A stretch of 64,000 bases of DNA from Paenibacillus whitsoniae (GTDB taxonomy: Bacteria > Bacillota > Bacilli > Paenibacillales > NBRC-103111): assembly GCF_003955665.1 (NCBI RefSeq), contig NZ_RXHU01000100.1, positions 1-64,000 of the forward strand, read 5' to 3'. A program made the translations under genes and the position numbers. A model generated the notes under the pieces. It was not told where the DNA came from. It worked only from the letters and a program-made list of their open reading frames with translations, and did not search any database. Shown one piece after another: positions 33,331-41,248 of this stretch (positions are counted from its first letter, which is position 1; each line of letters starts with the position of its first letter).

Positions 33331-33864
33331 ATGTCATTAACAGGACTGAAAGTATTGGCTTTTGTAGACGAAGAATTCGAAGATTTGGAGATGTGGTACC
33401 CGGTTCTCCGCTTGCGAGAAGCTGGCGCTACTGTGGATATCGTCGGTCCGAAGGCGGGAACCGTGTATCACGGTAAATACGGCGTACCCATTACGACGGA
33501 CTTTGCTTTCGACGAGGTCAAATCGCAAGATTACATCGGGCTGTATGTACTGGGCGGCTGGGCGCCGGATAAACTGCGTCGCTATCCCGACGTCATCCGC
33601 CTGACAAAGGAATTTCATGCGGATGTCAAGCCGATCGCACAAATTTGTCATGCCGGCTGGGTACTGATCTCCGCCAAAATCGTGAACGGCTATACGATGA
33701 CGTCAACGCCGGGCATCCGCGACGATCTGGAAAATGCGGGCGCAACCTGGGTGGATGAAGAGGTGGTCGTTGACCGCAACATCATCTCCGGTCGCAGACC
33801 GCCGGATCTGCCTGCATTCTCCAAACGTTTTGTGGATGAGCTTATCCAATTTGGTGGGCGATAG
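33331..33864 (+). CDS. DJ-1/PfpI family protein (YfkM-like)
   Basis: This 177-residue protein is a type I glutamine amidotransferase-like fold. It reads KVLAFVDEEFEDLEMWYPVL, DYIGLYVLGGWAPDKLRRYP, and the nucleophile elbow is PIAQICHAGWVLISAKIV with Cys at about 104 next to His. It ends RRPPDLPAFSKRFVDELI. Members act as deglycases or general stress proteins, or have unknown roles (YfkM, GSP18). It begins three bases after the ptsP stop and can be co-transcribed, but a metabolic link to the PTS is not evident. GGAGGGGCATAGGGC is the ribosome region. Confidence 0.88.
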   Translation: MSLTGLKVLAFVDEEFEDLEMWYPVLRLREAGATVDIVGPKAGTVYHGKYGVPITTDFAFDEVKSQDYIGLYVLGGWAPDKLRRYPDVIRLTKEFHADVKPIAQICHAGWVLISAKIVNGYTMTSTPGIRDDLENAGATWVDEEVVVDRNIISGRRPPDLPAFSKRFVDELIQFGGR

Positions 33865-33997
33865 GTAAATCAGCCTACTCCTTTCCACTGGTGGGAAAAA
33901 CTACTACGCATGCCTCGGAAGGAAATTCAGAGGGATCGTAGAATACCTTAGTACAAGCAACTAGGGACTTGCCGCCTGTCAGTGAAGGAGTGTTAGA

Positions 33998-34405
33998 ATG
34001 CAAAAGATTTGTAAGTGCGGACGCACGATGAACCTTCGTCTGCGTACGGTAATTTATCAAAACAAAGTGGATATTGAAAACGTTCCGATTTATTCTTGCG
34101 AAACTTGCGTTCGCAGCGAGGTTGTCGCCCATGTGAAGCCTGAGCTTACCGGGCTCATTGCCAAACTGGGGAGCAAGCCGGAGAAACAGCAGCTTTTCTT
34201 TCATGAGATTTCGGAGGTGGCGTTTCTTCTCTTGAAAGTGACGGAGAAAGAGCACATCAACGACTCGATGGAAAAAATCGTGGAAGATCGCATCAACGAG
34301 CTTTTGGACATTATGCTTCTGGCACAATCACTTGGGGACGAGCCTTGGGCGGAGGAAACTCGGAAACGATTGTCGCAGATTACACAGAGCGCCATTTCCA
34401 CTTAA
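33998..34405 (+). CDS. Small zinc-finger-like protein
   Basis: This 135-residue protein starts MQKICKCGRTMNLRLRTVIY with CxC near the N-terminus and IYSCETCVRSEVVAHV further on, which together give a CxC...CxxC zinc-ribbon pattern. The remaining 95 residues are helical (LTGLIAKLGS, EVAFLLLKVTEKEHINDSME, RINELLDIMLLAQSLGDEPW). I did not recognise a named family; small Bacillales proteins of this kind are of unknown function. GAAGGAGTG lies before ATG 33998. It stands alone before ccpA with a terminator between. Confidence 0.7.
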   Translation: MQKICKCGRTMNLRLRTVIYQNKVDIENVPIYSCETCVRSEVVAHVKPELTGLIAKLGSKPEKQQLFFHEISEVAFLLLKVTEKEHINDSMEKIVEDRINELLDIMLLAQSLGDEPWAEETRKRLSQITQSAIST

Positions 34406-34410
34406 TCTTC

Positions 34411-34462
34411 TCAGGGGGCTGTCCCATATGGTCATTACCGGACCTTGGGCACCCTCTTTTTG
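34411..34462 (+). terminator. Terminator after the zinc-finger gene
   Basis: AGGGGGCTGTCCCA pairs imperfectly with TTGGGCACCCTC near 34444-34455 and is followed by TTTTT. Confidence 0.55.
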
Positions 34463-34536
34463 TTATCAAAGGCGCTCAGATCCCGTCATCTTATGAAAAA
34501 TATTTGAAATTAGTTTCAAAGCATTTTCATTTTACA

Positions 34537-34565
34537 TTGCAAGATGGATTAATTTGTCGTATCAT
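34537..34565 (+). promoter_or_regulatory. Promoter of ccpA
   Basis: TTGCAA (34537-34542) and TATCAT (34560-34565) are 17 bases apart, 54 bases before the GTG start. A TTTGAAA-N4-TTTCAAA inverted repeat (34503-34520) stands just upstream of the -35 box. Confidence 0.6.
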
Positions 34566-34618
34566 TACCTTCATATACTAGGTTCGCAGAATACTTTGTG
34601 AAAATGGAGAGAGTAACC

Positions 34619-35626
34619 GTGACCGTAACCATTTATGATGTGGCAAGAGAAGCAGGCGTATCCATGGCAACTGTGTCTCGGGTTGTGAATAACAATCCAA
34701 ATGTGAAACCGCAAACACGCAAGAAGGTTTTTGAAGCGATCGAGCGTTTGGGCTATCGTCCGAATGCCGTAGCAAGAGGTCTGGCCAGCAAGAAAACGAC
34801 GACAGTCGGTGTCGTCATTCCCGATATTTCCAACTCAATTTTCGCAGAAGTGGCGCGCGGTATTGAAGATATTGCGAACATGTACCACTACAACATCATT
34901 TTGTGCAATGCGGATAAAAAGAAAGAAAAAGAAATTCGCGTCATCAACACGCTGTTGGAGAAGCAAGTCGACGGCCTGCTGTTCATGGGCGGCGTCGTGA
35001 CGGACGAGCACATTCAAGCGTTCCGCACGTCCTCAGTGCCGGTTGTGCTGTGTGGTACGAAGGACGAGAACCACACGATGCCTTCTGTCGACATCGATCA
35101 TGAGAAAGCGGCATTTGACGCTGTGACGGTTTTGATTGAGAACGGGCATCGCGATATCGCGATGATCTCCGGCACGTTGCAGGACCCGGCTAACGGTTTT
35201 GCACGCTATCAGGGTTATAAGCGCGCGTTGGAAACAGCGGGCATTCCGGTTCGCGACGAGTACGTGCGCATCGGGAACTACCGCTACGAGTCAAGTGTAG
35301 ACGCGGTGAACTATTTCCTTGAGCTATCGCCAAGACCGACGGCGATTTTCTCGGCAACGGATGAAATGGCCATTGGCGCCATCCACACGATTCAGGACAA
35401 CGGCTTGCGCGTGCCGCAAGACATCGCCGTGATCTCCGTCGACAACATTCGCATGGCGTCGATGGTGCGCCCGATGCTGACGACTGTGGCGCAGCCGATG
35501 TACGATATTGGTGCCGTCTCCATGCGCTTGCTCACCAAATTGATGAACAAGGAATCCACGGACAACATGCAGGTTATTTTGCCGCATGAATTGATCAACC
35601 GGAATTCGGTTGCAGCGAAGTCGTAA
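34619..35626 (+). CDS. ccpA: Catabolite control protein A
   Basis: The protein is 335 residues from GTG 34619, behind GGAGAGAG; upstream in-frame GTG/ATG overlap that site. The LacI-type head TIYDVAREAGVSMATVSRVV and NVKPQTRKKVFEAIERLGYR match B. subtilis CcpA nearly residue for residue, as does VARGLASKKTTTVGV. The HPr-Ser-P contact region and core have DISNSIFAEVARGIEDIANM, LLEKQVDGLLFMGG, TAIFSATDEMAIG and the closing MRLLTKLMNKES. CcpA with HPr-Ser-P or Crh binds cre sites to repress or activate carbon genes. Cre matches at 39365, 57278 and possibly 18359 are in this window. Confidence 0.95.
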   Translation: MTVTIYDVAREAGVSMATVSRVVNNNPNVKPQTRKKVFEAIERLGYRPNAVARGLASKKTTTVGVVIPDISNSIFAEVARGIEDIANMYHYNIILCNADKKKEKEIRVINTLLEKQVDGLLFMGGVVTDEHIQAFRTSSVPVVLCGTKDENHTMPSVDIDHEKAAFDAVTVLIENGHRDIAMISGTLQDPANGFARYQGYKRALETAGIPVRDEYVRIGNYRYESSVDAVNYFLELSPRPTAIFSATDEMAIGAIHTIQDNGLRVPQDIAVISVDNIRMASMVRPMLTTVAQPMYDIGAVSMRLLTKLMNKESTDNMQVILPHELINRNSVAAKS

Positions 35627-35638
35627 GATACACGGACA

Positions 35639-35695
35639 AGCCTCTATCCGCGTCGTTCCTGCCGGGATGACAGCGGGGTAGGGGCTTTCTTGTGC
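35639..35695 (+). terminator. Terminator after ccpA
   Basis: ACAAGCCTCTATCCGC pairs with GCGGGGTAGGGGCTT followed by TCTTGTG. It separates ccpA from mtnN. Confidence 0.7.
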
Positions 35696-35722
35696 AAACC
35701 ATGTGTAGAAGGAGAAAAAAGA

Positions 35723-36424
35723 ATGACACAGAAAATTGCGCTCATCGGTGCGATGAACGAAGAAATCGAACTGTTGGTCGCCCACATGACAGACATTCGG
35801 GAAACCGTCAAAGCAGGCATTACCTTCCGGGAAGGCCGCTTTTACGAGAAGGACGTCGTCGTCTGCCGCACAGGCGTCGGCAAAGTGAATGCGGCGGTAA
35901 CGACGCAAATTTTGATTGATCAATTTGGCGCGAGCGCTGTTATTTTTACTGGCGTAGCAGGAGCGGTCTCTCCCGAGCTGCAAATCGGGGACATCGTGAT
36001 TTCCAGCGAATGCATGCAGCATGATATGGATGTGACGGCGCTCGGTTTTGCACGCGGCATCATTCCGTATGAAGGGACATCCATCTTTCAAGCGGATCCG
36101 AAGCTTGTGGAGCTGGCGGAGGCGTCCGGCGCTCGCTTATTCCCGGGCCGCGTGAAGAAGGGGAGAGTGCTCTCCGGCGATCAGTTCATCGCAAGCCGCG
36201 ACGTTGTCGCGGGTCTGCATCAAGAGTTGGAAGGCGTTTGCGTGGAAATGGAAGGCGCCGCCGTGGCGCAGGTATGCTCGATGAACGCGATTCCATACGT
36301 CGTGCTGCGCTCCATGTCTGACAAAGCCGATGGCTCGGCTCACGTGAATTTCGCGGAGTTCACGGTGCAAGCCTCCGAGAATTCGTATAAGATGGTCGAG
36401 GATATAGTGAAACATTTGGCGTAA
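35723..36424 (+). CDS. mtnN: 5'-methylthioadenosine/S-adenosylhomocysteine nucleosidase
   Basis: The protein is 233 residues from ATG 35723, behind AAGGAG; the frame opens at 35690. It is a standard Pfs: KIALIGAMNEEIELLV (catalytic Glu in MNEE), VVVCRTGVGKVNAAVTTQIL, VIFTGVAGAVSPELQIGDIV, GDQFIASRD, and VEMEGAAVAQVC with MEGA, then RSMSDKADGSAHVNF (catalytic Asp). It splits MTA and SAH into adenine and thioribose or ribosylhomocysteine, in methionine salvage and activated-methyl recycling. It stands alone between ccpA and a repeat-rich gap. Confidence 0.95.
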   Translation: MTQKIALIGAMNEEIELLVAHMTDIRETVKAGITFREGRFYEKDVVVCRTGVGKVNAAVTTQILIDQFGASAVIFTGVAGAVSPELQIGDIVISSECMQHDMDVTALGFARGIIPYEGTSIFQADPKLVELAEASGARLFPGRVKKGRVLSGDQFIASRDVVAGLHQELEGVCVEMEGAAVAQVCSMNAIPYVVLRSMSDKADGSAHVNFAEFTVQASENSYKMVEDIVKHLA

Positions 36425-36429
36425 AATTG

Positions 36430-36468
36430 GGACCGTCCGGCAGCGTTTGCCGGGCGGTTTTTTGACGT
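36430..36468 (+). terminator. Terminator after mtnN
   Basis: ACCGTCCGGCA and TGCCGGGCGGTT form a GC-rich stem with loop GCGTT and a T-run. Confidence 0.85.
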
Positions 36469-36490
36469 TGCGGGTCTTTCCGGGTCTCGA

Positions 36491-36666
36491 CGTAGGATTC
36501 TGCAGGCCTTACCGTAGGATTCTGCAGGCCTTACTGGAGGATTCTGCGGGCCTTACCGTAGGATTCTGCAGGCCTTACCGGAGGATTCTGCAGGCCTTAC
36601 CGTAGGATTCTGCAGGCCTTACCGTAGGATTCTGCAGGCCTTAACGGAGCCTACTGCAGACCCTCG
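36491..36666. repeat. 22-bp tandem repeat, 8 units
   Basis: The unit CGTAGGATTCTGCAGGCCTT plus AC is repeated head to tail from 36491. Units 1, 2, 4 and 6 are identical; units 3, 5 and 7 differ by one to three bases; unit 8 is degenerate, with a hint of a ninth to 36688. Each unit carries the palindrome CTGCAG. It lies in the 886-base gap 36425-37310, which has no credible gene. Confidence 0.9.
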
Positions 36667-36824
36667 CCAGTGCTTTCTGCAGAGCCTGTCGGGACATTTG
36701 CTGCAAAATGTGCAGGAAATTTCTTGAAAACGGTCCAATATGGTGCAAGACCTGTAAAACTTATAGCAAATTCTCGTCGTCTGGCGTGGTTTTCTGGAAA
36801 AAGTGCCTATTATCGATGATTTAC

Positions 36825-36893
36825 CTGTATGAAATACAGGATAGTTCGGGAAATCGGCCAATTTTCAGAATTTCACTGTACTAAATACATGAT
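36825..36893. repeat. Two copies of the CTGTA-AAATACAGGAT intergenic element
   Basis: CTGTATGAAATACAGGAT (36825-36842) and CTGTACTAAATACATGAT (36876-36893) resemble CTGCAGAAATACAGGAT at 11661. The first copy is itself a hairpin CTGTAT-GAA-ATACAG. Confidence 0.5.
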
Positions 36894-36962
36894 CTCGTCG
36901 AAAGTTTGCGATGAAAGGCGCGTAGTTTGGGGGAGCACAATGGAATCCCGCGAAGGCAGAAC

Positions 36963-37015
36963 GAACAAAAAACTCAACCCTGGCACCGACCGGCTGAGGG
37001 ATTGAGCTTTTCATT
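36963..37015. terminator. Isolated terminator-like hairpin
   Basis: CTCAACCCT and AGGGATTGAG flank a loop, with A-runs and T-runs outside. No gene ends next to it, so it may be a leftover or part of the intergenic repeat set. Further on in the gap are CCTCT/AGAGG at 37029-37045 and CGCTATCTAGCG at 37056-37067. Confidence 0.45.
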
Positions 37016-37310
37016 AAGATGGATGCTACCTCTTGACTGAAGAGGAACGAGATGACGCTATCTAGCGGATTTTCCGTGATTTGTGCCACCAGGCGGAGCG
37101 AGGAGGCGCTATTTGGGCATTCAACCCTCCCAGAAGGGGGAAAAGCTGCAAATAAGGGCCATACGCTCCTTTTGAAGTGCCAATTAGCTAAATTTGCTTA
37201 AATAGCGCATCGACGTTCCCCATGGAAATGGTCAGGCTTCGTGCTGCATAACGTCTCACGAATCCTTTCGTCGCAGCTTCGCTCCGGTTGTGTCTCAACA
37301 GGAGGATGAT

Positions 37311-38495
37311 TTATTTCAAGTACATCATCGCGATCTCTTTGGTTTGCCGATTCTTCTCGGCAATCGCCTGTCGCCGGGGAATCGGCGACCACGTTTCCAC
37401 CGGGTCCAGCCAGGTGTCCACCAACTGGACCGGGCTCTTGCCCTGCCAGGCGTTCAGCCACGCCTGAGGCAGCCTCAGCTGGGGCTCCGCCTCCAGCTGG
37501 CCTAAGAGCGCCTGCTCGCTCATCACGAGCCAGAGCAGGCTCCAGGCCCGCGGTACGACGCGCCAGATGTCGTACCCGCCGCCCCCGAGCGCGACCCACC
37601 GCCCTGCGCACCACTGGTGCGCAAGGCGATGGATAAGCTCGGGCATGGCTTTGTACACGTGCATGGAGCAGTGCACGTGCGCAAGCGGGTCGAACGCATG
37701 GGCGTCGCACCCATGCTGGGAAATGATCAAATCCGGCTGGAAGCGGGCGATCAGCTCGCCGAGCACCTCGCTGAAACACTCCAGCCACGATTCATCCTCG
37801 GTGTACGGCTCCACGGGGACGTTCACCTTCGTACCGAACGCTTCGCCTTCACCGCGTTCGTTCACGGCCCCGGTGCCCGGGAATAAGTATTTCCCGGTCT
37901 CGTGAATCGACAACGTCGCCACCTGCGGGTCGCTGTAGAAGCTCCACTGCACGCCATCGCCGTGATGCACGTCCGTGTCGATGTAGAGCACCTTGGCGCC
38001 GTACTTCTCCTTGGCGTAGGCGATGGCGGCCGAGGCGTCGTTGTAGACGCAGAAGCCCGCGCCTTTGCTTTGCATCGCATGGTGCAGGCCGCCGCCTAAG
38101 TGGAGGGCATGCGGCGCCTCGCCGCTCATCACGAGATCGACAGCGTGAATCGAGCCGCCGACCACATTTGCGGTAATCTCATGCATGCCCGGAAAATACG
38201 GCGTATCGTCCGTATCCAACCCGAAGCGGCCGGCTTCCTTGATCCAGCGCTCCTCAGGTTGCGGGCTGCTCAGCGCTTTGACCGCCTCGATATAGGCGGG
38301 CGTGTGTACACGCAGCAGGTCCTGCTCCGTCGCCGCCTGTGCGGTGACGATCACGCTGTCCGGCAGCGCGCCTGCTTGGCGCAGCAAATCGACGGTCATC
38401 GTCAACCGAAGCTGGTTAAATGGATGGTCGTCATTGAACTTGTATTGCGTCTCCCGTTCATCATAAATAAAGACGGGCTGCTTACGATTCGTCAT
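37311..38495 (-). CDS. acuC: Acetoin utilization protein AcuC (class I deacetylase)
   Basis: This 394-residue protein is a histone-deacetylase-type enzyme: HLGGGLHHAMQSKGAGFCVY (His-His dyad), IDTDVHHGDGVQWSFY (zinc and catalytic Asp/His), SQHGCDAHAFDPLAH and ALGGGGYDIWRVVPRA (catalytic Tyr). In B. subtilis AcuC removes acetyl groups from a lysine of AcsA and reactivates it. It is transcribed after acuA on the minus strand with 43 bases between them; acuB, normally between the two, is missing. The target acsA lies opposite. Confidence 0.93.
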   Translation of the reverse strand: MTNRKQPVFIYDERETQYKFNDDHPFNQLRLTMTVDLLRQAGALPDSVIVTAQAATEQDLLRVHTPAYIEAVKALSSPQPEERWIKEAGRFGLDTDDTPYFPGMHEITANVVGGSIHAVDLVMSGEAPHALHLGGGLHHAMQSKGAGFCVYNDASAAIAYAKEKYGAKVLYIDTDVHHGDGVQWSFYSDPQVATLSIHETGKYLFPGTGAVNERGEGEAFGTKVNVPVEPYTEDESWLECFSEVLGELIARFQPDLIISQHGCDAHAFDPLAHVHCSMHVYKAMPELIHRLAHQWCAGRWVALGGGGYDIWRVVPRAWSLLWLVMSEQALLGQLEAEPQLRLPQAWLNAWQGKSPVQLVDTWLDPVETWSPIPRRQAIAEKNRQTKEIAMMYLK

Positions 38496-38538
38496 GTGCC
38501 ATATTCCCCCGAATGGACTACTATGTCATGTGAAGCGG

Positions 38539-39177
38539 CTAATACATGAAGCGCTGCTGAAAGCGGATGCGGTCAAACTGCTCAATCGAAGAGAGCGGCA
38601 CGTTTTTGCCGATGCGAACCATGAGGCAGTTGGCCGGGTGTGAACAGATTTCCGGATCGTCGGTTGCAAACCAGACCATATCGACGCTCTTCATGAGCTT
38701 CTCCATCATCTTTCGATATTCCCATACGGTGAGCTTGCTGTTCTCGAGATCCCAGTGCCAATAATATTCCGTTGTAAACGTAATCACGTTTTCCATTTGA
38801 TCTTCTTCAAAAGCAAGCTTGATCAATTTCTTACCAAGCCCGAGAGAGCGGTAATCGTCGGCCACTTCAATCGCGCCAAGCTCGATGAGATCGGGCATGT
38901 TGCCTTGCGACCAACGCTCAATCTCGTCCGGATAGTGAAAGGTGACGTAGCCGACAATGGTGGAACCGTCTCTGGCCAGGATAATGCGGCCTTCCGGCAG
39001 CTCGGCAATTTCGATCAGCGCCTCAAGCTGCTCCTGCGGCCTGCGAAAAGCGTCAAGCTTGGGATGCATAGTAAGCTCGCGGAGATGCCCTGGGGCAACC
39101 GGGCCTTCAATGATGATTTCTGGATGATGGGGAGCTGCAAGCAAGCGATGTGCGTGATAAATTTTGATATGCTCCAT
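38539..39177 (-). CDS. acuA: Acetoin utilization acetyltransferase AcuA (GNAT)
   Basis: The protein is 212 residues from ATG 39177, behind AAGGAGA; the frame opens at 39216. It matches AcuA: HHPEIIIEGPVAPGHLREL, LDAFRRPQEQLEALIEIAEL, GRIILARDGSTIVGYVTFHY, and motif A with LIELGAIEVADDYRSLGLGK and KLIKLAF, then WHWDLENSKLTVWEYRKMME. It acetylates a lysine of acetyl-CoA synthetase and so turns it off. It is first in the acuA-acuC pair and divergent from acsA, as in Bacillus. The 225 bases between acuA and acsA hold the promoters and a cre site. Confidence 0.93.
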   Translation of the reverse strand: MEHIKIYHAHRLLAAPHHPEIIIEGPVAPGHLRELTMHPKLDAFRRPQEQLEALIEIAELPEGRIILARDGSTIVGYVTFHYPDEIERWSQGNMPDLIELGAIEVADDYRSLGLGKKLIKLAFEEDQMENVITFTTEYYWHWDLENSKLTVWEYRKMMEKLMKSVDMVWFATDDPEICSHPANCLMVRIGKNVPLSSIEQFDRIRFQQRFMY

Positions 39178-39307
39178 AATCTTGGCTCTCCTTTTAAAAA
39201 ACAGCATAATAGGCAAATTTCCTTTACCAATCGGTCCTACTACTTATATACCAAACTTCCCCTGGAAATCATAGCTAAACTTACCCGTAGGCGAATATTT
39301 CTTCTTG

Positions 39308-39316
39308 TGATATAAT
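39308..39316 (+). promoter_or_regulatory. Extended -10 promoter of acsA
   Basis: TGATATAAT is an extended -10 with the full TATAAT hexamer at 39311-39316. No close -35 is seen. The cre site lies about 40 bases past the start point. Confidence 0.6.
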
Positions 39317-39364
39317 AGAATGTGTCAAAAATCGCTCACATTTTGCGCGAATTCTTCACTAAAA

Positions 39365-39378
39365 TGAAAGCGGTTTTA
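39365..39378 (+). promoter_or_regulatory. cre site (CcpA operator) before acsA
   Basis: TGAAAGCGGTTTTA matches TGWAANCGNTNWCA in 13 of 14 positions. It lies between the acsA promoter and its start, where CcpA would block elongation. B. subtilis acsA/acuABC is a known CcpA target. Confidence 0.7.
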
Positions 39379-39401
39379 TCTCGTGAGGAGGGTTTGTATT
39401 T

Positions 39402-41126
39402 ATGGAAGGTATGAAAGAGGAAATCATTCAAGCGGTATCTTCGAATCCCAATATGGACAATTATGAACAAACTCATGCCAATTTTGATTGGAAAGACATC
39501 GAGAAAAACTTCTCCTGGTATGAAACAGGTAAAGTGAACATGGCTTATGAAGCGATTGACCGTCATGCGGAAGGCGGCAAAAAAGACAAAATTGCGCTGT
39601 ATTACAGCGATGCCACAAGAGACGAGGCCATCACGTTCGGGCAAATGCGGGACAAGTCCAACCAGTTCGGTAATGTGCTTCGCCGTTTGGGAATTGGCAA
39701 AGGTGAACGCGTTTTCATTTTCATGCCGCGCACGCCGGAATTGTACTATTCACTGCTGGGCTGTCTCAAAGTCGGCGCGGTCGTTGGACCGTTGTTTGAA
39801 GCGTTCATGGAAACGGCGGTCAAGGACCGTCTCGCGGACAGCGAAGCGGTAGCGATCATTACAACGCCTAGCCAGCTTTCCCGTGTGCCACAAAGCGAAC
39901 TGCCGCACTTGAAGCACGTTATTCTCGTTGGCGAGAATCTTGAGTTGGGTGAAGGGCATGTTGATTTTCACAAAGAAATGGCGAATGCATCGACAGAACT
40001 GGACATCGAATGGCTGGGCCGCGAGGACGGCTTGATCATACATTACACATCGGGCTCTACCGGCAAGCCAAAAGGTGTGTTCCACGTTCAGAACGCGATG
40101 CTGCAGCACTACTATACAGGCAAAATCGTACTCGATCTCAAAGAGGACGATATCTACTGGTGTACGGCCGACCCGGGCTGGGTAACGGGTACATCTTACG
40201 GGATTTTCGCGCCATGGCTGAACGGCGTTACGAACGTCATCCGCGGCGGGCGCTTCTCACCGCAGGATTGGTACAACACCCTGCAACGTTACAAAGTTAC
40301 CGTTTGGTACAGTGCGCCTACCGCGTTCCGTATGCTGATGGGCGCAGGCGACGACGTATCCGCTGCTTATGATTTGTCTGCACTGCGCCACGTGCTGAGC
40401 GTCGGCGAGCCGCTGAATCCGGAAGTCGTGCGTTGGGGCATGAAAGTGTACAACCAGCGTATTCACGATACGTGGTGGATGACGGAAACTGGCGGCCAGT
40501 TAATTTGTAACTATCCGTCCATGGCGATCAAGCCAGGCTCAATGGGCCGTCCGATCCCAGGGGTGGAAGCGGCGATCATCGACGATGCAGGCAATGTACT
40601 GCCACCGAATCGCATGGGCAATCTGGCGATCAAAACGCCTTGGCCATCCATGATGCGCAAGATCTGGAACAATCCTGCAAAATACGAAGAATACTTCCGC
40701 TTGACGGGCTGGTACGTATCCGGCGACTCCGCTTACATGGACGAAGACGGCTACTTCTGGTTCCAGGGACGCGTCGATGACGTCATCAACACGGCCGGCG
40801 AGCGTGTAGGTCCGTTCGAAGTCGAAAGCAAGCTGGTCGAGCATCCAGCGGTCGCGGAAGCCGGGGTTATCGGTAAGCCGGATCCAATGCGCGGCGAAAT
40901 CATCAAAGCATTCATCGCGCTGCGCGAGGGCTTTACGCCGTCTGACGAGCTGAAGGCGGACATCGCGAAGTTTGTGAAAGAGGGCTTGTCCGCACATGCG
41001 GCGCCTCGTGAAATTGAATTCAAGGATAAGCTGCCGAAAACGCGCAGCGGTAAAATCATGCGCCGCGTCCTCAAAGCGTGGGAACTGAATTTGCCGACAG
41101 GCGACTTGTCAACGATCGAAGACTAG
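39402..41126 (+). CDS. acsA: Acetyl-CoA synthetase (acetate-CoA ligase)
   Basis: This 574-residue protein matches B. subtilis AcsA (572) in length. The adenylation motif is YTSGSTGKPKGVFHVQN, the acetate pocket and fold have WCTADPGWVTGTSYGIFAPW, the A5 region has WMTETGG, and the C-terminal part has FQGRVDDVINTAGERVGPFE and KLPKTRSGKIMRR. Lys551 in that last motif corresponds to the lysine acetylated by AcuA and released by AcuC. It makes acetyl-CoA from acetate via acetyl-AMP for growth on acetate or acetoin. Ribosome site GAGGAGGG. Promoter and cre site lie upstream. Confidence 0.95.
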   Translation: MEGMKEEIIQAVSSNPNMDNYEQTHANFDWKDIEKNFSWYETGKVNMAYEAIDRHAEGGKKDKIALYYSDATRDEAITFGQMRDKSNQFGNVLRRLGIGKGERVFIFMPRTPELYYSLLGCLKVGAVVGPLFEAFMETAVKDRLADSEAVAIITTPSQLSRVPQSELPHLKHVILVGENLELGEGHVDFHKEMANASTELDIEWLGREDGLIIHYTSGSTGKPKGVFHVQNAMLQHYYTGKIVLDLKEDDIYWCTADPGWVTGTSYGIFAPWLNGVTNVIRGGRFSPQDWYNTLQRYKVTVWYSAPTAFRMLMGAGDDVSAAYDLSALRHVLSVGEPLNPEVVRWGMKVYNQRIHDTWWMTETGGQLICNYPSMAIKPGSMGRPIPGVEAAIIDDAGNVLPPNRMGNLAIKTPWPSMMRKIWNNPAKYEEYFRLTGWYVSGDSAYMDEDGYFWFQGRVDDVINTAGERVGPFEVESKLVEHPAVAEAGVIGKPDPMRGEIIKAFIALREGFTPSDELKADIAKFVKEGLSAHAAPREIEFKDKLPKTRSGKIMRRVLKAWELNLPTGDLSTIED

Positions 41127-41136
41127 GCGGAAGCTT

Positions 41137-41186
41137 AAACAGCCTTCTCTGCATCTTGTATAAGGTGTGGGGAAGGCTGTTTTTAT
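41137..41186 (+). terminator. Terminator after acsA
   Basis: AAACAGCCTTC (41137-41147) and GAAGGCTGTTT (41172-41182) form a long stem, followed by TTTTT. Confidence 0.85.
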
Positions 41187-41188
41187 GC

Positions 41189-41238
41189 AAAAAAAGACTG
41201 CTCCCCGCGGCTTCTTTCGCCTAGAGGAGCAGCCCTTT
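41189..41238 (-). terminator. Terminator after the PBP1A gene
   Basis: On the minus strand GGGCTGCTCC pairs with GGAGCAGTC, followed by TTTTTTT. It is 11 bases past the PBP1A stop. Confidence 0.85.
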
Positions 41239-41248
41239 GTAGTTCGTG

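Noticed and set aside
36491..36666. CRISPR array
   Set aside because: Repeats are 22 bases and directly adjacent with no unique spacers; no cas genes are near.
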